This document shows positions 44,072 through 52,607 of a stretch of DNA of 64,000 bases, piece by piece. Origin of the DNA: Candidatus Saccharicenans sp. (lineage in GTDB: Bacteria > Acidobacteriota > Aminicenantia > Aminicenantales > Saccharicenantaceae); contig JANLFU010000003.1 in assembly GCA_024653215.1 (NCBI GenBank), positions 62,001 through 126,000 of the forward strand, written 5' to 3'. Positions within the stretch are counted from its first letter, which is position 1. Every line of letters begins with the position of its first letter. Below the pieces are notes generated by a model, which saw only the letters and a list, made by a program, of their open reading frames with translations, made no database searches and was not told the DNA's origin. Made by a program: the position numbers and the translations under genes.

Positions 44072-44988
44072 AAAAAGATTTCATCACCATTCATGACCTG
44101 AGCACCTATGAATTCCAGGAAATGATGGACCTGACCGAGAAGATGAAGAAGAATCCCGGTAAGTACCGCAAGGTCTTAAAGGATAAGATTCTGGCTATGA
44201 TTTTCCAGAAACCTTCGCTGCGGACCAGGATGACCTTTGAGGTCGGCATGCTGCAGCTGGGTGGCGAGGCCGTTTACCTGGCCCCCTCGGATATCCAGAT
44301 GGGCTCCAGGGAAGGCGTCCGGGACATCGGCAAGAACCTTGAGCGCTGGGTGGACGGCATCATGATCCGGACTTTCGGCCATCACATCATCCTGGAACTG
44401 GCCGAAAGCACCAGGCTGCCGGTCATCAACGCCCTGACCGACCTGCTCCATCCCTGCCAGGCCATGGCTGACTTTTTCACCCTCAGGGAAAAGAAGGGCC
44501 ACCTGGCCGGCCTGAAGCTGGCCTACGTCGGCGATGGCAACAACGTCTGCCACAGCCTGATGCTGGCCGCAGCCAAGGCCGGGACGAGAATGGCCGTGGC
44601 CACTCCGCCGGGATATGAACCAAAGCCGGAAATTGTAGCCTGGGCCAAGGAAGACGGCCGGGATACCGGTTTTGAGCTGACCATCACCAACGACCCGGTC
44701 GAGGCTGTCCGGGAAGCCGATGCCATCTACACCGATGTCTGGGCTTCCATGGGCCAGGAAGCGGAGAAAGAGGCCAGGAAGAGGATTTTCATGCCCTACC
44801 AGGTTAACCGGGAACTATTCTCCAAGGCCAGGCCGGATACTTATTTCATGCACTGCCTGCCGGCTCACCGGGGCGAAGAGGTGACGGACGAGGTAATAGA
44901 TTCGCCCAACTCCATAGTTTACGACCAGGCCGAGAACCGGCTGCACGTGCAGAAAGTTATAATGATGCTATTAATGGGGAAAAAATAG
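44068..44988 (+). CDS. argF: Ornithine carbamoyltransferase
   Basis: 306 residues. Carbamoyl-phosphate site KPSLRTRMTFE (about residue 48), HPCQAMAD (about 130), ornithine-binding DVWASMGQE (about 225) and HCLPAHRGEEVTDEV (about 265) identify an ornithine rather than aspartate enzyme. Pairing with arcC argues for the catabolic direction (citrulline plus phosphate to ornithine plus carbamoyl phosphate), although no arginine deiminase is in the window. Anabolic use cannot be excluded. Confidence 0.93.
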   Translation: MKKDFITIHDLSTYEFQEMMDLTEKMKKNPGKYRKVLKDKILAMIFQKPSLRTRMTFEVGMLQLGGEAVYLAPSDIQMGSREGVRDIGKNLERWVDGIMIRTFGHHIILELAESTRLPVINALTDLLHPCQAMADFFTLREKKGHLAGLKLAYVGDGNNVCHSLMLAAAKAGTRMAVATPPGYEPKPEIVAWAKEDGRDTGFELTITNDPVEAVREADAIYTDVWASMGQEAEKEARKRIFMPYQVNRELFSKARPDTYFMHCLPAHRGEEVTDEVIDSPNSIVYDQAENRLHVQKVIMMLLMGKK

Positions 44989-44991
44989 GCA

Positions 44992-47088
44992 ATGGAAAAA
45001 GAAACACAAAAGCTTACAGCCATAACCGCCGAAGACATGGCTGTAGTTGAGCAGGAATTACTTCGGACCAACCGTCCGCTGTCGACGGCCGAGCTGGCCG
45101 AGAAGCTGGCCTTTGCCAAAACGGCCAGCCAGAGGAACCAGCCGGTCAAAGTCTACGACCCCTACGCCCGCTATGAAGTGGGTGATTTCATCTACAAGGA
45201 ATATGATGAGAACCTTCAGGTCGGCAGCAAGCAAACCGAGCATTTTCAGGGCGGGGTGGTGCTCAGAATCATAAATAAGGTCAGCTTTCCCGGCTACCAG
45301 TGCGAAATGCTGGAAGTTGATTACGACGGGGGCGGGCCTTTCCGCAAGTACATCGACTACATGAAGAAGACCAAGACCCAGGTTCTTCTGCCCTCCAACC
45401 TGGAGAACAGGGGCCTGGAACCGGCCATCCTGGGCCAGGAGCAGGACCCGCGGCTGACCGAACTGCCGCTCACCGAAAAGGACCTCAAAACTCTGGAAAG
45501 AAACCTGCGCAAGGTACTGGCTGCCTCTGACAGCTTTTTCGGCTGGAATGATTTCTGGCAGCATAATTCCAAGAAACCCGAGATAACCGAGGATAAGGTC
45601 AGGGAAATTTCAGCCGCCCTGGCCGGGTCCATCAGTTCCGAGTCGACCCAGGACCTGGTCCGGAAGCATTTTGGACTGGAACCTTCCTCCGACCTGTTCG
45701 AGCTCTATTGCCTGGCCCTGAATCACCTGCTGGAGAAAAAGTACCGTCGGGAGTTCACCTGCCTGTCAACCAGCAACTGGGGTAAGTGGCATCTTAAAAG
45801 CGTGCTCAACAACCTGCCCTCCGGCCTGCCCATCTCGGCCGAGCCGGTGGTCGTACCCGACCTGGGCGAGGTGGAAGGTCTGCAGCATACCAGGGTGGAC
45901 AATTTCCCCTTCAAGGTGTACCTGACCTGGCGGGAAATCCTGTCCGGGGCCATCCGGGTGCCCCGCAGCCTGAGCCGGGAATTCGACTCGCGCGAATACC
46001 AGCTGGTCGATGACGAGGACGGGAAGGTCTACACCGTCTATTATTTCCCCGAGGGAAATTACCTGCTGGGACTGTCTGAATTCTTCCGGGCCAACAACAT
46101 ACCGCAGGGCACCAGCCTGACCCTGGACAAGAAGGGGCCGGACCGGTTGACCTTCTGGGTAAAGAAATCCAAGAAAAAAACCTCCACCTTCTTCCTGGAG
46201 TATGACCGGGAAAGCGGGCGGTTTAGCCTGGGCGGCCAGGAAGTCTTCACCCTGGCCATGCCCAACAAGAGCATTTTCCTGGAAAAAGAGGTGGTAACCA
46301 GGTTGCTCGAGATGTCTGAAGAAATCCAGGACCTCGACCTCAGGCAGCTCCTGGTGAAAATCCTGACCTCGCCCGAGCTCACCGGGAATACCCGTTCAGT
46401 TCATTTTCTCAGGGTTTATCACATGGTGGACCTGCTGAAGCCGACCACGGCTGAAGACGTGGAATACGTCCTCAGTGCCGCTCCCGAGTTTGTGGCCTCG
46501 GAAAAGAAAGAAGGCATGTATTTCTACCAGGAGGTCAAGGCTCCGGTGGAAGTCACGGCCGAAGAAGAGGCCCGGGCCGAGGCCTCGTTGCTGTCTTCAC
46601 TGGCCGAGCAGCTGGCCACGGGTGAGGCGGAAGAAGCCGGAAAGGAAGCCGAAGAGGTGCCCGTCCAGGTGGAAGCTCCGGAAGAAGCCGGTCCGGTTGA
46701 GGTGGTCATGCCCCCGGCCGGGGCCCAGCCCGAAGTCCAGGTTCACCTTGAACCGCTGAAGAAAGAGAAGGAAAAAGAAAAAGAGAAACCGCTCAAGAAG
46801 AAGAAACCCAAGGCCGAGGAAAAGGGAGCCAAGCCCAAGAAGAGCGAGCGGCGGGTGATCGAAGAAAAGATAATGGAAGAAGAGTCGGAAATCGAAGCCC
46901 TGGAAGCCATCAAGGCCCAGGAAGAAGAACTGGAAGAAGCGGCTGAGGGTGGCGAGGAAACCATCCCGGTGGAAATCGAGGTGGCCAAGGAAGAGCCCAA
47001 GTTCGGCTTCTTTGCCGAGATGCTGAAGTCGGCCCTGGGCAAGAAGCAGCCGGGGCAGGCCGAGGAAGAGGACAAGGAAAAGAAATAA
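44992..47088 (+). CDS. Unrecognised 698-residue multidomain protein, predicted nucleic-acid binding
   Basis: Starts three bases after argF, so very likely in its operon. I know no family for it. Visible parts: a short helix-turn-helix-like start (about 12-45; RPLSTAELAEKLAFAK); a beta-rich module (about 55-130) with YEVGDFIYKEYDE; a helical segment (about 155-255); a beta-rich region (about 305-395) in which LLGLSEFFRANNIPQGTSL resembles the end of B3/EcoRII-type DNA-binding barrels; a winged-helix-like part (about 430-515; TAEDVEYVLSAAPEFVAS); and a low-complexity tail (about 520-698) of acidic and K/E runs ending in an amphipathic FGFFAEMLKSALGKK. No signal peptide or membrane helix. Codon use matches its neighbours. 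A regulatory or RNA/DNA-binding role is inference. Confidence 0.8.
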   Translation: MEKETQKLTAITAEDMAVVEQELLRTNRPLSTAELAEKLAFAKTASQRNQPVKVYDPYARYEVGDFIYKEYDENLQVGSKQTEHFQGGVVLRIINKVSFPGYQCEMLEVDYDGGGPFRKYIDYMKKTKTQVLLPSNLENRGLEPAILGQEQDPRLTELPLTEKDLKTLERNLRKVLAASDSFFGWNDFWQHNSKKPEITEDKVREISAALAGSISSESTQDLVRKHFGLEPSSDLFELYCLALNHLLEKKYRREFTCLSTSNWGKWHLKSVLNNLPSGLPISAEPVVVPDLGEVEGLQHTRVDNFPFKVYLTWREILSGAIRVPRSLSREFDSREYQLVDDEDGKVYTVYYFPEGNYLLGLSEFFRANNIPQGTSLTLDKKGPDRLTFWVKKSKKKTSTFFLEYDRESGRFSLGGQEVFTLAMPNKSIFLEKEVVTRLLEMSEEIQDLDLRQLLVKILTSPELTGNTRSVHFLRVYHMVDLLKPTTAEDVEYVLSAAPEFVASEKKEGMYFYQEVKAPVEVTAEEEARAEASLLSSLAEQLATGEAEEAGKEAEEVPVQVEAPEEAGPVEVVMPPAGAQPEVQVHLEPLKKEKEKEKEKPLKKKKPKAEEKGAKPKKSERRVIEEKIMEEESEIEALEAIKAQEEELEEAAEGGEETIPVEIEVAKEEPKFGFFAEMLKSALGKKQPGQAEEEDKEKK

Positions 47089-47100
47089 TCATCAGGAAAC

Positions 47101-47117
47101 CCTACTAATTTAGTAGG
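47101..47117. repeat. 17-bp perfect palindrome between convergent genes
   Basis: CCTACTAA-T-TTAGTAGG, eight-base arms around a single T, 13 bases after the stop of the 698-residue protein. It could form a hairpin, but there is no T-run on either side, so it is not a standard terminator. It may act as a bidirectional end or a protein-binding site. Confidence 0.5.
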
Positions 47118-47161
47118 AATTAAGCCTGTCGCCGCGGCCGTCCGGTTCTTGCCGGAGAAGC

Positions 47162-48256
47162 TCAGAGAATTAGCCGGCGGTTGCCGACCCGGCGGGTCAG
47201 GCCCAGCTCATCCAGAAATTCAAGAAGGGGGATGGCATACTTCCGGGTCAGCCCGGTCAGTTTCTTGAAGTCCCCGACACTCAGTTCCTTCTGCCCCCTT
47301 GTTTTCATCAGGGCCAGCTGCTGCTTCAGGTTCTCCAGCCAGTCGGCATGGAGCAGGAAGCCTTCCTGGCTCTTGACTATCTTTTTCTGCCTCAGCAACA
47401 TATCCAGCAGAACGGTCAAACGGCTGGGATGGAGATTGAATTTTTTGACCAGCTGGTCAAAGGAAGAAGAGGAAAACTTTTCCTGGAGCAACAGGTTTTC
47501 AATATCCCGGAGGATGGCCGTTTCTTCCCCCGAGAGCCGGGTTTGAAAACTGCTCAGAGCCACCAGTTCGCCCTCCAGGACTACCTTCCCGTCCCTGGCC
47601 AGGCGGTTGAGGGCCAGCAGCAGAATCGGCCGGGGCAGTCCAAAGCGCTCTTTAATTTTTTTAAGCGGGACGCCGTTCTCGGCCGGTCTTTTCTGATGGT
47701 AGCTTTCCACGTAACCGGCGATTTTTCCCAAAAGAAAATTAAAACTTCTCTGGCTCAGCAGAAAAAGAGGCGAAAACTCCAGGATGTAAACCTGTCCTTC
47801 CTTTTCCAGGTTCATGGCCAGGCGGCGAAGTTCAGCTGGAGTCAGCCGGCAGAAAGCGACCAGGTCTTCCTGTCTCAGCCCACGGACTCCGGCTTCGTCG
47901 GTCAGGGCCAGAAGCATCTCTTCCTCTGAACCGGCCAGCCTGTCCAGCCAGGCCGCCAGTTTTTCATCTTTGGCTTTCTTGAGTCTACCGGCCTCCGGGC
48001 AGATAACCTTAAGGTTGATGGGCTCTGAAGAACCGGTCGGTTGAAACTGTAGTCGGTCGTTCCAGGCCGGGGGCTCGGGTAATCTGGAAGTGACCAGGAG
48101 GTAGGGTTGTACGGTCCGGCTGGAACCTGTGGACATAACCCTGGCCGAGGCCGGGTATTTCCGCCCGGGAAGAACCAGCCGGCCACTCAGTTCCTGGCCG
48201 GGCTGGAGGGTCGCTCCTTCGGCCACAGCATAAAAACTGGTCTGTTCTAACTGCAT
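47162..48256 (-). CDS. SelB-like protein without GTPase domain (SelB C-terminal part)
   Basis: 364 residues. The first 95 or so match the end of SelB domain III in layout (the LPEPPAWNDRLQFQPTGS strand region, where full SelB has LPGDRFVLR and TIGGG). The rest matches the four winged helices of domain IV that bind the SECIS hairpin (LLALTDEAGVRGLRQEDLVA; then LGKIAGYVESYHQKRP; KKFNLHPSRLTVLLDMLL; SVGDFKKLTGLTRKYAIPLL). SelB is about 600-640 residues with an EF-Tu-like GTPase at the front; here that part is absent, and the upstream sequence is rnr. The frame is intact and ends with the usual VGNRRLIL-type tail. It is either a decayed selB or a protein reused for RNA binding. Confidence 0.8.
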   Translation of the reverse strand: MQLEQTSFYAVAEGATLQPGQELSGRLVLPGRKYPASARVMSTGSSRTVQPYLLVTSRLPEPPAWNDRLQFQPTGSSEPINLKVICPEAGRLKKAKDEKLAAWLDRLAGSEEEMLLALTDEAGVRGLRQEDLVAFCRLTPAELRRLAMNLEKEGQVYILEFSPLFLLSQRSFNFLLGKIAGYVESYHQKRPAENGVPLKKIKERFGLPRPILLLALNRLARDGKVVLEGELVALSSFQTRLSGEETAILRDIENLLLQEKFSSSSFDQLVKKFNLHPSRLTVLLDMLLRQKKIVKSQEGFLLHADWLENLKQQLALMKTRGQKELSVGDFKKLTGLTRKYAIPLLEFLDELGLTRRVGNRRLIL

Positions 48257-48285
48257 CTTGCTTTTCCGGGTTATCAGCTTATATC

Positions 48286-50343
48286 TTAACGGCCGGCCAG
48301 GGCAAATTCTACCTTTTTTAAGAGCGGGTTGCAGCTGGCCAGGACCACCCTGATCCTGTCTCCCAGCGAAAAAGTGGTGCCCGTGTAGCGGCCGCGAAGC
48401 ACTTTTTCATTTTTCCGTAGAAAGAAGTCATCTCCCAGGGCCGAGTAAGGGACCAGCCCGTCGATAAAATAGTCATCGAGCTCGACCACCAGGCCGGCCC
48501 GGTTGATGTCGGTTATTATGCCGGAGAATTCCTGGCCGAGCTTGTTCTTAAGCAACCGGAGTATTCTCCATTCTATGAGCGAGCGCTCCGCCTCGTCGGC
48601 TATTCTTTCCCGCTGGGTGCAGTGCAGGGCCAGGCTGGCCAGGGGCAGCGGTCTCGGTTTTCGGCCGGCCAGGGCCCTTTTCAGTATCCGGTGAGTCACC
48701 AGGTCCGGGTAACGCCTGATGGGCGAGGTGAAATGGGTGTAGGCTGACTGGGCCAGCCCGAAATGACCGCAGTTTTCTTCCGAGTACACGGCCAGTCTCA
48801 GAGACCGCAGGACCTGGATGGTGATGAATTTTTCCTCGGGCCGGCCCTTGAAAGCCTCGATGATTTTTTGCAGGTCGGCCGACCTGATCTGGCTGGAGCG
48901 GGGCAGGTCAAGCCCGAAGTGAACCAGCAGGTTGCGCAGCTTTTCCAGGTCGGAGCGGACGGGAGCCGGGTGGATGCGGTAGAGGCAGGGATGGCCCTGC
49001 TCGGTCAGGTAGTTGGCCACGGCCACGTTGGCCATCAGCATGAATTCTTCCACCAGGCAGTGGGCCTCGTTTCGCTCCGAGGGGACCACCGCCGTCAACA
49101 ATCCTTCCTGGTAAACCAGCTCTGGCTCCAGCAGGTCGAAATCCAGGCTGCCCTGCTTGAGACGCCTGGCCTTCAGGATTCTGGCCAGCTCTCTCATTTC
49201 CATCAGGTCGGCCAGGATATGCTGGTAGCGGCCCTGTTCCTGCAGGTCGCCCTGGAAAATTCTATAAACCGTGGTGTAGGTCAGGCGCTCAACCGTCTGG
49301 ATGACCGAGGGATAAAAATCGGCCTTGATCACCTGGCCGTTGCGGTCTATTTCCATGACAGCCGAGACCGTGAGCCTGGGCACCCTGGGCCGCAGGCTGC
49401 ACAGGCCATTGGACAGCTTCTCCGGGAGCATGGGCAGGGTCAGGTCGGGAAAATAGACGCTGGTGCCGCGCAGGTAAGCCTCGCGGTCAAGGGCCGAACC
49501 CGGTTTAACATAATGGGAAACGTCGGCGATATGGACTCCCAGCAGGTAGTTTCCCCCGGCCAGTTTTCTGATGCTGACCGCGTCATCGAAGTCCTGGGCT
49601 TTTTCCCCGTCTATGGTCACCGTGGTCCAGTTGCGAAGGTCAACCCTGTCCTCAAAGTCCCGGGGTCCGGGTTGCTCGGGCAGCTCGGCCGCCTCGGCCA
49701 GGGCCGGCTCTGAAAATTCTTTGGGCAGGTTGTGCTGGTTGATGACCACCTGCAGGTCCACTCCGGGCTCGTCCTGGTAACCGAGCACCCGCTGCAGCTC
49801 CAGGGAAGTCCGGTTAATTTCCACAATCTGCCCGGGCCTGGGTTTTTTCCGGCCCTTGATTTTGATGGGCACCGGTTCTTCAAACAGGGTGTCCATCGGG
49901 AGCACGAATGGTTGATAGTTTATTTCCAGGAAGAGTCCATAAAGCGAGCTCCGGCCCTTCTTGATTATTCTCAGGATGCGGCCTTCCGGTTTTCCGGCCA
50001 GTCCCTTTTCCCTGACCACCACTTCCACCAGGTCTCCGGTCACCGCCCCGGCGGTTTGGTGGGGCGGGATGAAGATGTCCCGGGTGCCCTGTTCCGGGTC
50101 TTCCGGAGTAACAAAGCCAAAACCCCGAGGGTTCAGGGAAAAAATTCCCCTGAAGGTGGTGGCCGGATGAATCTGGCCAACCCGATCGCCCATTATTTTC
50201 AACAACCCCTTCTTTTCCAGGTGCTTCAGGGTCGCCGGCAGTTTTCTCCTTTCCTGCTTGTTCAGTTTAAGGGTCCCGATCAGGCGGTTAAAGCTGACGG
50301 GCTTTTTATTCTTTTTAATAAAGTCGATTATTCTGTTTTCCAT
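48286..50343 (-). CDS. rnr: Ribonuclease R
   Basis: 685 residues: N-terminal winged helix (1-65), cold-shock domain (about 70-140; LNPRGFGFVTPED), the RNB nuclease domain (about 235-560) with catalytic Asp residues in TVTIDGEKAQDFDDAVSI and HIADVSHYV, and a C-terminal S1 domain (about 600-680). Degrades structured RNA from the 3' end. AAGGA lies eight bases before the ATG. Neighbour of the SelB-like gene, 29 bases away. Confidence 0.96.
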   Translation of the reverse strand: MENRIIDFIKKNKKPVSFNRLIGTLKLNKQERRKLPATLKHLEKKGLLKIMGDRVGQIHPATTFRGIFSLNPRGFGFVTPEDPEQGTRDIFIPPHQTAGAVTGDLVEVVVREKGLAGKPEGRILRIIKKGRSSLYGLFLEINYQPFVLPMDTLFEEPVPIKIKGRKKPRPGQIVEINRTSLELQRVLGYQDEPGVDLQVVINQHNLPKEFSEPALAEAAELPEQPGPRDFEDRVDLRNWTTVTIDGEKAQDFDDAVSIRKLAGGNYLLGVHIADVSHYVKPGSALDREAYLRGTSVYFPDLTLPMLPEKLSNGLCSLRPRVPRLTVSAVMEIDRNGQVIKADFYPSVIQTVERLTYTTVYRIFQGDLQEQGRYQHILADLMEMRELARILKARRLKQGSLDFDLLEPELVYQEGLLTAVVPSERNEAHCLVEEFMLMANVAVANYLTEQGHPCLYRIHPAPVRSDLEKLRNLLVHFGLDLPRSSQIRSADLQKIIEAFKGRPEEKFITIQVLRSLRLAVYSEENCGHFGLAQSAYTHFTSPIRRYPDLVTHRILKRALAGRKPRPLPLASLALHCTQRERIADEAERSLIEWRILRLLKNKLGQEFSGIITDINRAGLVVELDDYFIDGLVPYSALGDDFFLRKNEKVLRGRYTGTTFSLGDRIRVVLASCNPLLKKVEFALAGR

Positions 50344-50372
50344 AAAGTAGTCCTTCTTTCTTGATTTTTTCT

Positions 50373-51014
50373 CTAATAGTAAAAGAGTGCCAGGCGGGGC
50401 AACCTTAACTTCTGGCGCCAGTCCCTGGCCACTCTGGTTTGCCCTATCTCTTCCAGCTGGCTATCGGTTCGACCGGGATAATCCTGGCGGGCAGAGGCCA
50501 GGCTCTGTTGCTTTTCTGGCTCCGGGGTTAAATTCCAGAGCGCCCGGTCGAGTTCCTCATCCAGGGCTTCAAGCCGGGCTTCCTCGGGTGGTGTAGCCTG
50601 CAGGGCGGCCCGGGCTTCTTCCAGGATCCGGCGGACCTCGGACAGCTCGGCGGGCAGCGTCTCCAGGCAGGAGAGAACTTCCCGGAGAACCCGGGTAGCC
50701 TTTCCGGCCGTGTCGGGAGCCTGAGGAGCCTGCTGTCCCACCAGCCTTTCCTGGTGCTGAGCGTAGGCCTTGAGAATTTCCTTTTCGCACTGGCTCAAAG
50801 AATAGATATTCTTTTTTCTCCGTCCGGCCAGGCGGCGGGCGAAGGTTCGGTCGATACCCTCGATGATCACCTCCAGCGGCAGGCCGAGTTTTTCCCACTC
50901 GGAAATCAGCTCCAGGTCGCGGGGCGGAATAAAAAAGATGGCCGGCTGGTGCTTCAGGAAGGCCCTGGCAATTTGTTGGTAGTAGTCCTGTCGCCTGGAC
51001 CAGTCTTCACTCAT
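50373..51014 (-). CDS. Unrecognised helical protein with a conserved-looking N-terminal domain
   Basis: 213 residues, no signal peptide. Residues about 20-85 (FIPPRDLELISEWEKLGLPL, then IIEGIDRTFARRLAGRRKKN) look like a compact helical domain of the kind found in DnaD-like or primosomal proteins, but I cannot name a family. Residues 95-200 are Glu-, Ala- and Leu-rich helix. It overlaps the coaX start by four bases, so is co-translated with it. Cytoplasmic; role unknown. Confidence 0.75.
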   Translation of the reverse strand: MSEDWSRRQDYYQQIARAFLKHQPAIFFIPPRDLELISEWEKLGLPLEVIIEGIDRTFARRLAGRRKKNIYSLSQCEKEILKAYAQHQERLVGQQAPQAPDTAGKATRVLREVLSCLETLPAELSEVRRILEEARAALQATPPEEARLEALDEELDRALWNLTPEPEKQQSLASARQDYPGRTDSQLEEIGQTRVARDWRQKLRLPRLALFYY

Positions 51015-51796
51015 CTCTCCACCTTGTTGGCGGTCCGGTTCTTTTCATAAATCAGCCGCAGACCCTGAAGTACCAGGTCCGGCTCGCAGTGGGCGATTTC
51101 GGGAATCTCGGCCGCTACCAGGCCGGCCAGGCCACCGGTGGCCACCACTGTCGGCCGGGTGCCCAGCTCGTTTGAGATCTGGTCGATTATGTTCCTGACC
51201 AGTCCAACGTAACCATAAAACAGGCCGGACTGCATGCTGCTGACCGTCGTCCGGCCGATGGCCGATTTCGGCTTTCGGACCTCGATCCGGGGCAGCCTGG
51301 CCGTCCTCAGGTACAGGGCCTCGGCTGAGATCTCTATCCCCGGGGCTATGGCGCCGCCCAGGTATTCTCCCCTGGCCGAGATGACATCAAAGGTGGTGGC
51401 GGTGCCGAAATCCACCACCAGGCAGGGGCCGCCGTATTTTTCAAAAGCGGCACAGGCCACCACGATCCGGTCAGAACCCACCTCGGCCGGGTTTTCATAA
51501 AGAATCGGAACCCCGGTCTTGACTCCCGGCCCGACCACCAGCGGTTTGACCCGGAAGTATTTTTCGCAGGCGGACTGAATAACCGGGGTAAGTGGCGGAA
51601 CCACCGAAGAGATGATGGCCCCCCTGATCTTCTGGACCGCAAATTTTCCGTGCTCGAGCAGGTTTCTCAGCATGATCCCGTATTCGTCGGCTGTTTTTTC
51701 CCGGTCGCTCTTTATTTTCCAGTCGGCCAGAAGCTTCTTGCCCTGGAAAAGACCCACCCCGGTGGTGGTATTACCGATGTCGAACACTATCAACAT
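51011..51796 (-). CDS. coaX: Type III pantothenate kinase
   Basis: 261 residues of the ASKHA fold. Phosphate motif VFDIGNTTTGVG (residue 4 on), the GPGVKTGVPI loop (about 95), VVDFGTATTFDVI (about 128) and GIEISAEALYLRTARLPRIE (about 153). Starts CoA synthesis; this type is not feedback-inhibited by CoA and needs a monovalent cation. Grouped with birA as often seen. Confidence 0.95.
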   Translation of the reverse strand: MLIVFDIGNTTTGVGLFQGKKLLADWKIKSDREKTADEYGIMLRNLLEHGKFAVQKIRGAIISSVVPPLTPVIQSACEKYFRVKPLVVGPGVKTGVPILYENPAEVGSDRIVVACAAFEKYGGPCLVVDFGTATTFDVISARGEYLGGAIAPGIEISAEALYLRTARLPRIEVRKPKSAIGRTTVSSMQSGLFYGYVGLVRNIIDQISNELGTRPTVVATGGLAGLVAAEIPEIAHCEPDLVLQGLRLIYEKNRTANKVER

Positions 51797-51816
51797 TTTT
51801 TTCTCCTTGGTCCGGG

Positions 51817-52581
51817 TTATGATAAGACCCTGATTATTTCTGAGGCATAGAAAATTCTGGTCTCAGAATCAACCTTGAGCTTGAGGCCACCCTTCTCATC
51901 CAGGCCCAGGAACTGTCCGGCCAGTTCGCCTTCCCCCGTGCGCAGCATAAGCTTCTGCCCGGGTTGGAAGGATAATCTTTCCAGGTAGCTTGCTAAGAGG
52001 AAGTCTTTCTGCCCTTTTTCAACAGCATTATACCAGACTTTTAGCCTGGAACCAAGCTGGCCCAGGAGTTCCATGGCTTTCCAGTTTTTTCCGGTAAGGA
52101 TAAACAGGGAGGTGGCCTGTCCGGAAAGTTCCCGGGGAAAATCAGCCTGGCGGTGGTTGAGGTTGATACCGATTCCGGCCACGGTCCAGGAATTTTTACC
52201 GGCGGAGCTACTGCCCTCGCAGAGAATTCCACCCAGCTTCTGCCCGCGAACGACCAGGTCGTTGGGCCATTTCAGGCTGACCCGGACTCCGGACAACCCT
52301 TGGATGGCCTCAGACGCGGCCAGGCCGACCGCAGCCGGCAGAAGGTTCAGGCTTCGGGGTGATGGTCGCAGAATGAAGGACACATACAGGCCCCGGCCCC
52401 GGGCCGAGTGCCAGCTACGGCCCTTGGTCCCCCTTCCGGCCAGTTGCTCCTCGGCCATGACGGCGGTTCCCTCCGGAAAATTCAGTCCGGCCAGACGCCG
52501 GGCAATGTCCATGGTGGAAAAGGCCAGGGAAAATATGAACAGGGGCTGGCCGGGGAAAAAGTTATTTAAATGAACTGACAT
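51817..52581 (-). CDS. birA: Biotin--[acetyl-CoA-carboxylase] ligase, short form
   Basis: 254 residues: catalytic domain with EEQLAGRGTKGRSWHSARG (about residue 43, the GRGxxG biotinyl-AMP loop) and VSLKWPNDLVVRGQKLGGIL (about 100), plus the small C-terminal domain (about 205-250). There is no N-terminal helix-turn-helix, so unlike E. coli BirA it should not repress the biotin genes. The exact start is not fixed by a strong ribosome site. Confidence 0.92.
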   Translation of the reverse strand: MSVHLNNFFPGQPLFIFSLAFSTMDIARRLAGLNFPEGTAVMAEEQLAGRGTKGRSWHSARGRGLYVSFILRPSPRSLNLLPAAVGLAASEAIQGLSGVRVSLKWPNDLVVRGQKLGGILCEGSSSAGKNSWTVAGIGINLNHRQADFPRELSGQATSLFILTGKNWKAMELLGQLGSRLKVWYNAVEKGQKDFLLASYLERLSFQPGQKLMLRTGEGELAGQFLGLDEKGGLKLKVDSETRIFYASEIIRVLS

Positions 52582-52607
52582 CTTATCTATGCGGTGAGGC
52601 TTCGGGC

